Position numbers and translations under genes: made by a program. The notes beneath the pieces were generated by a model. It ran no database searches. It was not told the DNA's origin and worked only from the letters and a program-made list of their open reading frames with translations. Shown here in pieces: positions 28,055-38,354 of a DNA stretch of 64,000 nucleotides. How positions within the stretch are numbered: the stretch's first letter is position 1; each line of letters begins with the position of its first letter. The DNA is from Paraglaciecola arctica (GTDB lineage Bacteria; Pseudomonadota; Gammaproteobacteria; Enterobacterales; Alteromonadaceae): the NCBI RefSeq assembly GCF_018861065.1, contig NZ_JAHKQO010000016.1:1-64000 (forward strand), given 5' to 3'.

Positions 28055-28847
28055 TACTATTGTGTTTACTGATTAACTTATCTATGACTCTTGCTGAGGC
28101 AACAAATCCAAATGTAGCGGTAACTGCCACCGCCGCTCCAAAACCATTATTGCAATCTAGCTTAACACTACCATCTGTGAGTGTTTTGTTCATGCACACA
28201 CTGCCGTCAGCCTGTGGGTAACGAAGTTGCTCAGTTGAAAATACACAATCAATGCCAAAACGACGTTTGGGATTAGTACTAAAGTGATAAAATCTACGTA
28301 ATTCAGAACGCAATTTTTTTGCCAGTGGATCTTGGATGGTTTTGCTTAAATCTGTGACTGTTACTTGTGTTGGGTCGATCTGTCCGCCAGCACCACCTAT
28401 GGTAATGATTGGTATTTTATTGCGTTTGCAATGGGCTACCATAGCGGCTTTTGCTTTGATGCTATCGGTAGCGTCTACAACGTAATCAAAGGAATGCGGG
28501 ATTAATTCTGCTACATTGTCGGGGGTGACAAAGTCTTCAACAATCGATACTTGGCAGGTGGGATTAATTTGCAAAATTCGTTTAGCCATAGCGTCGACTT
28601 TTGCTTCACCTACTGTCTCTTGAAGTGCGTGGATTTGTCTGTTGGTATTGGTGATACAAATGTCATCTAAATCAATTAAAGTGATACGCCCTAGGGCTGT
28701 CCTTGCTAAAGCTTCAGCGACCCATGAACCGACTCCGCCAATGCCAACTACGCAGACGTGCGATTGCCTTAATATATCGGTACCTGATAAACCATATAGA
28801 CGTTGGGTGCCGCCAAAACGTTGCTCAGATACTTGCTGCTGATCCAT
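28044..28847 (-). CDS. tcdA: tRNA threonylcarbamoyladenosine dehydratase
   Basis: A 267-aa E1-like enzyme (CsdL/YgdL). The nucleotide-binding Rossmann motif is VVGIGGVGSWVAEALARTAL, with DDICITNTNRQIHAL and a C-terminal SVKLDCNNGFGA region. It dehydrates t6A37 of ANN-decoding tRNAs to the cyclic form ct6A using ATP. The length matches E. coli TcdA. The sulfur-transfer partners CsdA/CsdE are not adjacent. Confidence 0.93.
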   Translation of the reverse strand: MDQQQVSEQRFGGTQRLYGLSGTDILRQSHVCVVGIGGVGSWVAEALARTALGRITLIDLDDICITNTNRQIHALQETVGEAKVDAMAKRILQINPTCQVSIVEDFVTPDNVAELIPHSFDYVVDATDSIKAKAAMVAHCKRNKIPIITIGGAGGQIDPTQVTVTDLSKTIQDPLAKKLRSELRRFYHFSTNPKRRFGIDCVFSTEQLRYPQADGSVCMNKTLTDGSVKLDCNNGFGAAVAVTATFGFVASARVIDKLISKHNSISQ

Positions 28848-29077
28848 AAACTCACATTTCTAATACATTTCATTTAGAGAGGGATTATATCAGGGGAGCG
28901 GTAGATAACTCCAATGGAGTCTGGTAAGTTTTCTAGGGAAGATAAATCAATAGCGAATAAAGTCGTCTTGTTTGCTGTTGGTGATTGAATATGCCGCCAA
29001 GCTTTAATACTATTTAGAGCTATACACTAACAACAACGTTGTTTTAAGAAATAAAAATAATCAAAAAGGAATGTGAA

Positions 29078-30499
29078 ATGAAACCTGTTGTTTTAGCTGG
29101 TGGAAGTGGAAGTCGTTTATGGCCTAAATCAAGAGCGGCCTTACCTAAGCAGTTTTTGAGTTTGACAAGCGACATGACTATGTTGCAAGACACTATTGCA
29201 AGGTTAGAGGGCAGCGATTCAGAGCAACCTATAGTGATATGTAATGATGCCCATCGATTTTTAGTTGCAGAACAACTTCGACAACAAGACATACAACACG
29301 GCGGTATTTTACTCGAACCTATGGGGCGTAATACCGCGCCGGCAATTGCTTTAGCAGCATTGCACGCTTCATTGAATGGCGAAGATCCCATTCTACTAAT
29401 TTTAGCCGCCGACCATTTGATCAATAATACTCCGGAATTTCACAAAGCCATTTCTCATGCTGAAGTATTAGCCAAACAAGGCAAATTGGTGACTTTCGGC
29501 ATAGTCCCAGACTCAGCGCATACCGGATACGGATACATTAAACGTGGTGAACAGGTTACTTGTGTAGACGTGGGGTTTGATGTAGCAAGTTTTGTCGAAA
29601 AACCTGATTTAGCCACGGCGCAACAATATGTAGATTCGGGCGAATATTATTGGAATAGCGGCATGTTTATGTTTAAAGCCAGTCGTTATCTGCAAGAGCT
29701 TGAAAAGTACGCGCCAGAGATGCTGGACATTTGTAAAAAGGCCATCGCGTCCGAGTCCACTGATTTAGAGTTTGTTAGAGTCGATGCCGATGTTTTTGGT
29801 ACTTGCCCTGATGATTCTATCGATTATGCAGTCATGGAAAAAACCGACTCGGCTTGTGTGGTTCCACTTGATGCCGGTTGGAGTGACGTAGGCAGTTGGT
29901 CTTCGTTATGGGAAACCGCTAAACAAAAAGATATCAATAATAACGTAGTTATTGGTGACGCAATTCTTGACGGAGTCAGTAACAGCTATATTAATTCTGA
30001 ACAACGATTGATTTCAGTTGTGGGTTTAGATGATGTTGTAGTGGTTGAAACTAAAGATGCCGTTTTGGTGGCACATAAAGATAAAGTGCAAGATATCAAA
30101 AATGTAGTCAATCAACTTAAAGCAGAACATCGACCTGAGTGGGAATTTCATCGAGAAGTGTTCAGACCTTGGGGGAGTTATGACTCAATTGATAATGGCG
30201 AACGTTTCCAAGTAAAACGCATTACGGTTAAACCTGGCGAGAAACTTTCTGTGCAGATGCATCACCATAGAGCCGAACACTGGATAGTGGTGTCAGGTAC
30301 AGCAAAAGTCACTAATGGCGAGCAGACATTGTTGTTGTCGGAGAATCAATCTACTTACATTCCTATTGGTGTGGTGCATGCGTTAGAAAACCCAGGCCGT
30401 ATACCACTTGAGCTGATAGAAGTTCAATCTGGTACGTATTTAGGTGAAGATGATATCGTGCGTTTTTCTGACCGCTACGGACGTGTTGAAGCGAAATAA
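29078..30499 (+). CDS. manC: Mannose-1-phosphate guanylyltransferase / mannose-6-phosphate isomerase
   Basis: A 473-aa bifunctional type II PMI-GMP. The N-terminal nucleotidyltransferase motif is [20 protein letters not shown] followed by PKQF, with the GMP signature FVEKPD. The C-terminal cupin isomerase domain has [19 protein letters not shown]. It makes GDP-mannose for capsule, O-antigen or exopolysaccharide. It is followed after 35 bp by phosphomannomutase, which supplies its substrate. Confidence 0.95.
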   Translation: MKPVVLAGGSGSRLWPKSRAALPKQFLSLTSDMTMLQDTIARLEGSDSEQPIVICNDAHRFLVAEQLRQQDIQHGGILLEPMGRNTAPAIALAALHASLNGEDPILLILAADHLINNTPEFHKAISHAEVLAKQGKLVTFGIVPDSAHTGYGYIKRGEQVTCVDVGFDVASFVEKPDLATAQQYVDSGEYYWNSGMFMFKASRYLQELEKYAPEMLDICKKAIASESTDLEFVRVDADVFGTCPDDSIDYAVMEKTDSACVVPLDAGWSDVGSWSSLWETAKQKDINNNVVIGDAILDGVSNSYINSEQRLISVVGLDDVVVVETKDAVLVAHKDKVQDIKNVVNQLKAEHRPEWEFHREVFRPWGSYDSIDNGERFQVKRITVKPGEKLSVQMHHHRAEHWIVVSGTAKVTNGEQTLLLSENQSTYIPIGVVHALENPGRIPLELIEVQSGTYLGEDDIVRFSDRYGRVEAK

Positions 30500-30534
30500 A
30501 CGCCCCTAACAATGACTGATACCTAAGAGAATTT

Positions 30535-31980
30535 ATGAAAATTACTTGTTTTAAGGCGTATGACATACGCGGTAAATTAATCGAACAACTTGATGAGTCT
30601 ATTGCCTATCGTATTGGGCGTGCTTTTGCACAATATATGCAAGCTAAAACGGTGGTAGTGGGGGGGGATGTAAGATTAACCTCAGAACCACTCAAGTTAG
30701 CCTTATCTGCGGGTTTGATTGACGGAGGGGCAACGGTAACCGATTTAGGTATGACAGGCACTGAAGAGATCTATTTTGCCACTAAACATCTTAGTGTTGA
30801 TGGTGGAATTGAAGTCACAGCCAGCCATAATCCTATCGATTATAATGGATTGAAGTTAGTCAAAACTGACGCTCAACCAGTAAGCGGTGATACCGGATTA
30901 TTTGCAATTCGTGATTTAGCGCAAACCTATACGACAGAAGATGTACAAGCTAGGCTAGAGTTTTATTCAGAAGGTTTAGTGAGTGAACAAGCTTTTTTAC
31001 AAGGTGAGGCGTCTGTTAAAACCAATAAACTTCAGGATTCTGGTCGATATAAGCAGCTAAATAATATGCAGGCATATGTTTCTCACATGTTGTCTTACAT
31101 CGACATCGACAATATCACCCCGTTAAAATTAGTGGTTAATGCAGGCAATGGTGCGGCAGGTGATGCATTAGATGCTATTCAAAGTGCCTTAGAGGCCGCC
31201 AGTGTGCCTATTGAGTTTATAAAAGTACACCATCAGCCCGATGGCTCTTTTCCAAATGGAATTCCCAACCCATTGCTACCAGAAAGTAGGGCAGATACTG
31301 CTAATGCGGTTATCGAAAATAACGCCAATATGGGCATTGCTTGGGACGGTGATTTCGATCGTTGTTTTTTATTTGATGAAAAAGGAGAGTTTGTCGAAGG
31401 CTATTATATTGTTGGTCTTTTGGCCAAAGCCTTCTTAGACAAAAAGCCAGGTTCAAAAATCATTTATGATCCAAGAGTCTATTGGAATACCGAGGATATC
31501 GTTTTATCAGCAGGTGGTGTACCCATAAAAAGCAAAACCGGGCATGCTTTTATCAAAGAACGAATGCGCGCTGATGACGCGATATATGGTGGTGAAATGA
31601 GTGCTCACCATTACTTCCGAGATTTTGCTTATTGTGATTCAGGTATGATCCCATGGCTATTGGTGGCAGAGTTGTTATGCACCACACAAAAAGCATTGTC
31701 ACAGTTAGTCAAAGAACGTATTGAAGCCTTTCCTTCATCAGGTGAAATTAATCGAACATTGGCCGATCCCGATGTGGCTATTAAATCGGTATTAGAAAAG
31801 TACCAGTCTTCCGCGACATTAGTAGATTACACCGACGGAATTGGCTTAGAGTTTGGAAACTGGCGTTTCAACCTACGCAAATCAAACACAGAGCCTGTGG
31901 TTCGTTTAAACGTAGAATCTAGAGGTGACATTGCTTTAATGGAAGAAAAAACAACAGAGCTATTAGCGTTGTTGAAATAA
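30535..31980 (+). CDS. manB: Phosphomannomutase
   Basis: 481 aa. The catalytic phosphoserine loop is [15 protein letters not shown], the metal loop [10 protein letters not shown], and the sugar-binding and phosphate-binding motifs are [10 protein letters not shown] and [12 protein letters not shown]. It converts mannose-6-phosphate to mannose-1-phosphate in the GDP-mannose pathway with manC. A bidirectional terminator follows. Confidence 0.94.
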   Translation: MKITCFKAYDIRGKLIEQLDESIAYRIGRAFAQYMQAKTVVVGGDVRLTSEPLKLALSAGLIDGGATVTDLGMTGTEEIYFATKHLSVDGGIEVTASHNPIDYNGLKLVKTDAQPVSGDTGLFAIRDLAQTYTTEDVQARLEFYSEGLVSEQAFLQGEASVKTNKLQDSGRYKQLNNMQAYVSHMLSYIDIDNITPLKLVVNAGNGAAGDALDAIQSALEAASVPIEFIKVHHQPDGSFPNGIPNPLLPESRADTANAVIENNANMGIAWDGDFDRCFLFDEKGEFVEGYYIVGLLAKAFLDKKPGSKIIYDPRVYWNTEDIVLSAGGVPIKSKTGHAFIKERMRADDAIYGGEMSAHHYFRDFAYCDSGMIPWLLVAELLCTTQKALSQLVKERIEAFPSSGEINRTLADPDVAIKSVLEKYQSSATLVDYTDGIGLEFGNWRFNLRKSNTEPVVRLNVESRGDIALMEEKTTELLALLK

Positions 31981-31995
31981 AGGTTCGGTTTAGAA

Positions 31996-32032
31996 TAAAA
32001 AAGGCCCAGCGAAATGCTGGGCCTTAGTTTAT
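31996..32032. terminator. Bidirectional terminator between manB and lipA
   Basis: A 10-bp stem (AAGGCCCAGC at 32001-32010 with GCTGGGCCTT at 32016-32025) and a 5-nt loop. The T-run is best on the minus strand (TTTTTT), fitting termination of the lipB-lipA run; on the plus strand it can end the manC-manB transcript. Confidence 0.88.
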
Positions 32033-32049
32033 TTATTGAGAGCTAGAGG

Positions 32050-33012
32050 TTATTTCACTTCTTCACCAGCAGCTTGTTTATCAGCATGATAACTGGAGCG
32101 CACCATAGGGCCACAAGCAGCATGACTAAATCCTAATTCTTTAGCAACGTTATCGAGTTCATTAAATTCGTCAGGATGTACATAACGTTTTAATGGAAAG
32201 TGATGTTTACTGGGTTGTAAATACTGGCCTAGGGTTAACATTTCAACGTCGTGGCTGCGTAAATCTTTCAATACTTCTGCTATTTCGTGTTTATCTTCAC
32301 CCATACCCATCATTAAGCCTGATTTAGTGGGAATATCCGGATGTTGCTGTTTGAATTTTTTCAACAAATCTAAGGACCATTGGTAATTCGCACCTGGGCG
32401 GCATTCTCGGTACAAACGTGGAATGGTTTCAAGGTTGTGATTAAATACGTCTGGTGGGCCTTTTTTGAGTATTTCTAGGGCCCTGTCCATGCGTCCTCTG
32501 AAATCGGGAACTAACACCTCAATTTTGGTGGCCGGACTATGTTCGCGAATAGCTGTTATGCAGTCTACAAAGTGCTGAGCGCCACCATCACGCAAATCAT
32601 CGCGGTCCACTGATGTAATCACTACATACTTTAATTTCATCTCAGCTATGGTTTTAGCTAACTTGACTGGCTCTTCGGCACTTGGTGGTAGCGGTTTGCC
32701 ATGAGCAACATCACAAAAAGGACAACGACGGGTGCAGATATCACCCAAAATCATAAAGGTCGCGGTGCCATGATTAAAACATTCGGCTAAGTTAGGGCAA
32801 CTGGCTTCTTCACAAACAGAATGTAAGTTATTTTTACGCAAAGTATTTTTGATATGATCAATTTTGTCAGTATTACGTGGCAGTTTTATCTTGATCCACG
32901 AAGGTTTACGTAACATTTCTGCTTTTTCAGTCGGCACTATGGTAATTGGAATATGTTTAACTTTTTCGTCATCCCGAAGTTTCACTCCGGCTTGAGGGCG
33001 TGCGTTAGTCAT
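32050..33012 (-). CDS. lipA: Lipoyl synthase
   Basis: A 320-aa radical SAM enzyme. The SAM cluster motif is [10 protein letters not shown], and the auxiliary cluster cysteines are in [12 protein letters not shown]. The C-terminal RSSYHAD serine ligand is present. It inserts two sulfurs into octanoyl groups on lipoyl domains. The start overlaps the lipB end by 8 bp. Confidence 0.97.
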   Translation of the reverse strand: MTNARPQAGVKLRDDEKVKHIPITIVPTEKAEMLRKPSWIKIKLPRNTDKIDHIKNTLRKNNLHSVCEEASCPNLAECFNHGTATFMILGDICTRRCPFCDVAHGKPLPPSAEEPVKLAKTIAEMKLKYVVITSVDRDDLRDGGAQHFVDCITAIREHSPATKIEVLVPDFRGRMDRALEILKKGPPDVFNHNLETIPRLYRECRPGANYQWSLDLLKKFKQQHPDIPTKSGLMMGMGEDKHEIAEVLKDLRSHDVEMLTLGQYLQPSKHHFPLKRYVHPDEFNELDNVAKELGFSHAACGPMVRSSYHADKQAAGEEVK

Positions 33013-33664
33013 TTAAGCCTTCTTTATATTCTGTTTTCATTATGCCTAATAAGGCACATAAGTTTTCAATCAGTTTACTGCCTGCTACATCTATAGAATC
33101 AGGGCCGTTAAATTGTGCGCAATCTACCATTTCCAGACCCGCATAACCACATGGATTTATCCGTTTAAATGGGCTTAGGTCCATATTGACGTTTAAGGCC
33201 AGTCCATGAAAGGAGCAACCTTTACGTATTCTTAAGCCAATAGAGCAGATTTTCTTACCGTCAACATAGACTCCAGGGGCATCTGCTTTAGGATAAGCAC
33301 TTATTGAGTACTCTTTAAGAGTGTTAACCACACACTCTTCAAGCACAGTTACTAAGTCCCTTACGCCTAGTTTGTTGCGTTTTAGATTCAGTAATACATA
33401 CATCATCTGTTGTCCGGGTCCATGGTAGGTGACTTGGCCACCTCTATCAACTTTGACCACTGGAATATCGCCGGGCATAAGTAAGTGTTCTTCCTTACCC
33501 GCTTGTCCTTGGGTGAAAACCGCTGGATGTTCCACTAGCCAAATTTCGTCGGCAGTGTTGATATCTCTGTTATTGGTGAAATCTTGCATCCCTTGCCAAA
33601 TAGGCAAGTAGGGCTGACGGCCTAATTGTCTAATAATTAATTCAGCTGGCATAATTGACGGCAA
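33005..33664 (-). CDS. lipB: Octanoyl-[acyl carrier protein]:protein N-octanoyltransferase
   Basis: 219 aa. The family signature is [21 protein letters not shown], with catalytic Cys in [11 protein letters not shown] and catalytic Lys in [13 protein letters not shown]. It transfers octanoate from ACP to lipoyl domains and feeds LipA. It lies 7 bp downstream of ybeD, the usual gene order. Confidence 0.97.
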   Translation of the reverse strand: MPSIMPAELIIRQLGRQPYLPIWQGMQDFTNNRDINTADEIWLVEHPAVFTQGQAGKEEHLLMPGDIPVVKVDRGGQVTYHGPGQQMMYVLLNLKRNKLGVRDLVTVLEECVVNTLKEYSISAYPKADAPGVYVDGKKICSIGLRIRKGCSFHGLALNVNMDLSPFKRINPCGYAGLEMVDCAQFNGPDSIDVAGSKLIENLCALLGIMKTEYKEGLND

Positions 33665-33671
33665 ATATTGT

Positions 33672-33935
33672 CTACAGTACCACTTTAACTAACTCTAACT
33701 TTGCAAGCTCAACATAAAGGGTTTCCATATGTTCTTTGCTAGTCACAGTTACACTGAGTGATATTGAGTGGTACGTTCCTTTTGAACTGGGTTTTACCTT
33801 AGGTGAATAGTCTCCTGGTGCATGGACTTGCAAGCAAGAAATAACGTCTTCAGGTAACCTTTCATGGGCAAGCCCCATTACTTTAAAGGTTTGCTGGCAC
33901 GGGAAGTCCAGCAGTTCATCAAATTTAGTGTCCAT
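33672..33935 (-). CDS. ybeD: YbeD/DUF493 family protein
   Basis: An 87-aa ACT-like regulatory fold protein. Matching stretches are [20 protein letters not shown] near the start and [20 protein letters not shown] in the centre. The exact role is unknown; the gene is regularly found between dacA and lipB. Full length for the family. Confidence 0.93.
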   Translation of the reverse strand: MDTKFDELLDFPCQQTFKVMGLAHERLPEDVISCLQVHAPGDYSPKVKPSSKGTYHSISLSVTVTSKEHMETLYVELAKLELVKVVL

Positions 33936-33968
33936 ATTTTTCTCGAAAACTCATAAAAGGGTGATTTA

Positions 33969-35141
33969 TTAACTATCGATGCCAAGCTGTAATTTGACAA
34001 AATCAACCATGCGGTCGATAAATCCACCTTCTTTTACTTCTTGTAATGCAACTAATGGGTATTCGGCGACATCTTCACCTTCAATTTGCAAATACAATTT
34101 TCCGACGACTTCACCTTTAGAAATAGGGGCTTGAAGGTTTTTATCTAACTTAAAGTTAGCTTTCAAATTTTTGCTTTGGCCTCGAGGGATATTAATTGGG
34201 GTATCTTGTAAAATACCAAGGTCCACTGTTTCTTTGTCACCCATAAATATACGATGAGACACGAAACTATCACCTGCTTTATATGGGGTGATTGTTTCAT
34301 AAAAACGGAAGCCGTATTTAAGTAGCTTTTTGTTTTCAACCTTACGGGCTCTCTCGCTGTCTGTACCCATCACAACTGAAATCAAACGCATGTCACCTTG
34401 ATAAGCTGAGGTTATCAAGCTATAGCCAGCATCTGAAGTGTGACCAGTTTTGATACCGTCAACATTTAGGCTTTTATCCCACAATAGGCCATTGCGGTTG
34501 TATTGTTTAATATCATTGAAAGTAAATTCTTTCTCTGCATAGATGGCGTATTCTTGCGGAACATCACGTATCAGCGCCGCTGACAAAATAGCCATATCTC
34601 GTGGCGTGGTGTAGTGCTGAGCGTCATGTAAACCATGGCTATTAACAAAATAGGTCTGAGTCATGCCGAGTTTGGTTGCATGCATATTCATCATGCTGGC
34701 AAAGGCTTCTTCACTGCCTGCTATATGTTCTGCCATTGCTACGCAGGCATCGTTACCCGATTGCACTATGATGCCGCGATTAAGGTCGGCAACTGAGATT
34801 TTTTTGCCTACTTCAATAAACATTTTTGAAGAATCAGGAAAGTTTTTAGCCCAAGCGTTCTCAGAAATAGTCACCATATCTGTTTCTTTGATATTGCCGT
34901 TGGCTAGCTCTATTCCTATTACATAGCTTGTCATCATTTTAGTTAAGCTTGCAGGGGGAATTTGAATGTCAGCGTTTTGTTCTGCAATAACATTACCGGT
35001 TTGGTAATCCATTAGTATAAAACCTTTGGCAGCGACACTTGGCGCAGGTGGGATTACCACAGCAGCAGAAACTGAAAAAGTGCATACACACAGGACTAAG
35101 CTGTTTATGAGAGAGCCGAAATACGTTTTTGGTTTAAGCAT
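33969..35141 (-). CDS. dacA: D-alanyl-D-alanine carboxypeptidase (PBP5/6 type)
   Basis: 390 aa. Signal peptide (about residues 1-27), then catalytic motifs SLTK (PPASLTKMMTS), SGN (QSGNDACVAM) and KTG (IKTGHTSDAGYS). The C-terminal segment GFIDRMVDFVKLQLGI is the amphipathic membrane anchor. It removes the terminal D-Ala from peptidoglycan stem peptides in the periplasm. First gene of the dacA-ybeD-lipB-lipA run. Confidence 0.96.
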   Translation of the reverse strand: MLKPKTYFGSLINSLVLCVCTFSVSAAVVIPPAPSVAAKGFILMDYQTGNVIAEQNADIQIPPASLTKMMTSYVIGIELANGNIKETDMVTISENAWAKNFPDSSKMFIEVGKKISVADLNRGIIVQSGNDACVAMAEHIAGSEEAFASMMNMHATKLGMTQTYFVNSHGLHDAQHYTTPRDMAILSAALIRDVPQEYAIYAEKEFTFNDIKQYNRNGLLWDKSLNVDGIKTGHTSDAGYSLITSAYQGDMRLISVVMGTDSERARKVENKKLLKYGFRFYETITPYKAGDSFVSHRIFMGDKETVDLGILQDTPINIPRGQSKNLKANFKLDKNLQAPISKGEVVGKLYLQIEGEDVAEYPLVALQEVKEGGFIDRMVDFVKLQLGIDS

Positions 35142-35360
35142 TAAACTACCGTTTTTGAAAATGTTATAAGAATAGATGTCAAAACAGCACCTTTTGAGAC
35201 ATAGTTTTGACCTTAAATTTTGCCCAGCAATATAGCACTTCGAGTGTTAAATTGCTGCCCAACAACTGATTAATCCTAATTAATATGGAAATTTTTGTCA
35301 GCTTCAAGGATGTGAGACTTAAATTTATACAAAAAGTTTAAGTTTATCTATGCAGTGGCT

Positions 35361-36167
35361 TCAATCTAAGTAAATTTTATAGGCGCCAGGATAGTCATTG
35401 CTTTTAAGTATGTTGAGCAATGTATCAGCTTCAAGCTCATTTGATATTGGCCCGAGATGCAATTTGTAAATACCTTTTTCAAATTTCGTTTGGTACGGAC
35501 GCTCGTACAAAGTTGTTAAGGTTGCGGCTAATTTTTCTACACGGTCTTTGTTCTGTAAGGCGGCAACCTGAATAAAGAGTTGTTGATCGTTATTTGACTG
35601 TTTTTTAATAATGGGATTGCGACCTACAGTGATGTTGCCTTCTTGGTCAACGTGAATAACGTCGATTTTCACTTGTGCTACACCTGTCTTTAACATGTCG
35701 AGTTTCAGCGCAGCGGCATAGGATACATCTATTACTCGTCCTCTGTGAAACGGTCCTCTGTCGTTAACTCTAACTACTACTTGTTTACCATTTTTTAAGT
35801 TGGTGACTCTTACATAAGAAGGTAAGGGTAGGGTTTTGTGAGCGGCTGACATCTGGTACATATCGTAGGTTTCACCATTGGAGGTGAGGTGGCCGTGGAA
35901 TTTTTGGCCATACCAACTGGCGCCACCTTTATCGCTGAATCCTTTTCCTGTAGTCAGTGGCTGATATCTAATCCCTCTAACGGTATACGGACGCATGTTA
36001 GCTTTTGCGTATGACTCGTATTTAGCCACGGCATCCAAACTTGTTACTTTTTTGGGGATGACCTTGGGAGCGGAATCTTGGTGTTGATAATAACGCCCTT
36101 TTGGGGCGCATCCAAAAACAGCGATCATTAATAACACGAAACCTAAACGATGACGAAGTGTTCTCAT
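35361..36167 (-). CDS. rlpA: Septal-ring lytic transglycosylase RlpA, lipoprotein
   Basis: 268 aa. Lipobox VFGC, then a double-psi beta-barrel domain (GGASWYGQKFHGHLTSNGE, with catalytic residues in VRVNDRGPFHRGRVIDVS), and a C-terminal SPOR domain that binds denuded glycan strands at the septum (FIQVAALQNKDRVEKLA). It starts 7 bp after mltB. The family cleaves stem-peptide-free glycan in some species. Confidence 0.94.
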   Translation of the reverse strand: MRTLRHRLGFVLLMIAVFGCAPKGRYYQHQDSAPKVIPKKVTSLDAVAKYESYAKANMRPYTVRGIRYQPLTTGKGFSDKGGASWYGQKFHGHLTSNGETYDMYQMSAAHKTLPLPSYVRVTNLKNGKQVVVRVNDRGPFHRGRVIDVSYAAALKLDMLKTGVAQVKIDVIHVDQEGNITVGRNPIIKKQSNNDQQLFIQVAALQNKDRVEKLAATLTTLYERPYQTKFEKGIYKLHLGPISNELEADTLLNILKSNDYPGAYKIYLD

Positions 36168-36174
36168 GGCTAAA

Positions 36175-37173
36175 TTAATCGTCGATTCTAGCTATGGTTG
36201 CTGGGTTGAAGCCTTCTTTAAGTTGTTGGCTAAATTGAAATACTGCCATGGCATATAATGGACTGTGGTTATAACGGGTAATGACATAAAAGTTAGGTAA
36301 CCCAACCCAATACTCTTTGCTGTTGGGTTGTTCAAACTCGAATAATTTAACACTTTCATCTTTGTTTAAATGAGTCTCTGCTACTGAGACGCCTGCCGCT
36401 TGAATTTGCGACCATTTATGAGTGTACTTCAAAGACTTTGATAACAACTTGGAATGTTGGCTTCCACTCACTTGTGCTTTAAATGCGATATCAGAGTTGG
36501 CTTGCCAACGATGCTTCTTGAAATAGTTTGCGACGCTACCTATGGCGTCATCAGGATTGTTTAATAGATCCCTTACCCCGTCTCCATCAAAATCTACCGC
36601 ATAGTGACGATAACTCGAAGAGATAAATTGACCCCATCCCATAGCCCCAGCATAGGACCCCTTAAGCTCGGTGATTTCAAAATTCTCTTCTTTTGCAAGC
36701 AAAAATAACTGTTCTAGTTCGCTACGAAAAAATTTAGACCGAGGCGGGTAATGGAACCCTAAAGTAACCAGAGCATCGAGAACAGAGTATTTGCCAATAT
36801 AGGTTCCATAGAAAGTTTCAACACCAATGATAGCGACAATAATTTCTGCTGGTACGCCGCTTTCCTGCTCAGCGCGAGCTAAGGTTGCTTGATGGGTTTC
36901 CCAAAACTCTAGACCTTTTGTTAAACGTTTCTCAGTTAGAAATATAGGATAATATTTATGCCAAGGTTTAGCCTCCCAAGGTTTTGCAATGGACTTGAGA
37001 ATCGTTTCATTTTTATTGGCCTTGGCTAAAGTCGACTCAATTGTATCGCGACTAAATTGATGTTTTTCGACCATTAAATCAACGAATTGCTGTTGTAATT
37101 CCGATGGTGTTGCATGCACACCATAACCCGTGAGGAAAAGGCTTAATAACAAAACAGATCTAAACAAATGCAT
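36175..37173 (-). CDS. mltB: Membrane-bound lytic murein transglycosylase B
   Basis: 332 aa. Signal peptide (about residues 1-21) without a lipobox cysteine, then the family 3 catalytic region: IVAIIGVETFYGTYIGKYSV holds the general-acid Glu. Substrate-groove stretches are AGAMGWGQFISSSYRHYAVD and DFDGDGVRDL. It cuts glycan strands to 1,6-anhydro ends in the periplasm. It is probably soluble or weakly attached here, unlike E. coli MltB. Confidence 0.94.
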   Translation of the reverse strand: MHLFRSVLLLSLFLTGYGVHATPSELQQQFVDLMVEKHQFSRDTIESTLAKANKNETILKSIAKPWEAKPWHKYYPIFLTEKRLTKGLEFWETHQATLARAEQESGVPAEIIVAIIGVETFYGTYIGKYSVLDALVTLGFHYPPRSKFFRSELEQLFLLAKEENFEITELKGSYAGAMGWGQFISSSYRHYAVDFDGDGVRDLLNNPDDAIGSVANYFKKHRWQANSDIAFKAQVSGSQHSKLLSKSLKYTHKWSQIQAAGVSVAETHLNKDESVKLFEFEQPNSKEYWVGLPNFYVITRYNHSPLYAMAVFQFSQQLKEGFNPATIARIDD

Positions 37174-37235
37174 GGTTTCTCCTTATAGGTTAAGTCTTTT
37201 ACTTAACTTAAATGCGTAGGGACTTCGAACCCTGA

Positions 37236-38354
37236 TTATTCTCGCGACATAATTCTTTTTTGAGTACTAATGGCCATCAAAATACCAAAACCAGCTAACA
37301 GGGTGACCATAGACGTACCGCCGTAACTCACCAAAGGTAAAGGCACTCCAACCACGGGTAAAATACCAGAAACCATGCCCATATTAACAAAAACATAAAC
37401 AAAAAATGTCAGGGTGATACTACCCGCTAAGATCTTGCTAAATGCATCTTGGGCCTTAACTGCTATTAACATGCCTCGAATCACAATAAAGGCATAAATT
37501 GCTAATAGTGCAACGACACCCCAAAAACCAAATTCCTCGCTGAACACAGCAAAAATGAAATCAGTATGGCGTTCTGGTAAAAATTCTAGTTGTGATTGTG
37601 TGCCTTGCAACCAGCCTTTTCCTTGGGCTCCACCAGAACCAATGGCTATTTGAGATTGAATAATATGATAACCCGAGCCAAGGGGATCAGATTCTGGATT
37701 GAGAAAGGTTAAGACTCTTTGTTTTTGATAATCCTTCATCAAAAAGATCCACATAATAGGTGTAAAAGCAGAGGTAGCAATCGCAACAAAAGAGATAAAG
37801 CGCCAACTCATACCTGCTAAAAACAAGGCGAATACGCCAGAACTTGCGATTAACAGCGAGGTGCCTAAATCTGGTTGACGAGCAATTAATAGAGTTGGAA
37901 TGCCTACTAAAACAAAGCCCACTAGTATATGCCAAGTTTTGGGCGGCAAATTAAAGCGGCTGATATACCAAGCGACCATCATAGGTACCGCTAATTTCAT
38001 TATTTCAGATGGTTGAAAGCGAAATACCCCTAGATCTAACCAACGCTGAGCCCCTTTACTAGACACCCCAATGACCAATACGGCAATTAACATGCCGACA
38101 CCAATGACGTAAAAATAAACCGATAATTTTTGATAGGTCATGGTCGGAATTTGAGCCACAATCAACATCACACCTAAAGCCACCGCAAGGCGTGTTAGTT
38201 GCCTTTGAATTAGCCCTAAGTCTTGGCCGCCAGCAGAATAAATAGTGACCAGTCCTACCACCATCAGCACTAAAAGTCCTAATAATAGTAATACATCACA
38301 ATGTATTCTATCCCAAAATGAACGGTTGTTTGGTGCCAGTTTGGTCCTAAGCAT
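37236..38354 (-). CDS. rodA: Rod-shape SEDS glycosyltransferase RodA
   Basis: 372 aa from the ATG at 38354 (a TTG one codon upstream is also in frame). Ten hydrophobic helices. SEDS signatures are RQPDLGTSLLIASSG, which contains the catalytic Asp, and FPERHTDFIFAVFSEEFG-like LPERHTDFIF. It polymerises lipid II together with PBP2 in the elongasome. The start overlaps the mrdA stop by one base (TGATG). Confidence 0.97.
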   Translation of the reverse strand: MLRTKLAPNNRSFWDRIHCDVLLLLGLLVLMVVGLVTIYSAGGQDLGLIQRQLTRLAVALGVMLIVAQIPTMTYQKLSVYFYVIGVGMLIAVLVIGVSSKGAQRWLDLGVFRFQPSEIMKLAVPMMVAWYISRFNLPPKTWHILVGFVLVGIPTLLIARQPDLGTSLLIASSGVFALFLAGMSWRFISFVAIATSAFTPIMWIFLMKDYQKQRVLTFLNPESDPLGSGYHIIQSQIAIGSGGAQGKGWLQGTQSQLEFLPERHTDFIFAVFSEEFGFWGVVALLAIYAFIVIRGMLIAVKAQDAFSKILAGSITLTFFVYVFVNMGMVSGILPVVGVPLPLVSYGGTSMVTLLAGFGILMAISTQKRIMSRE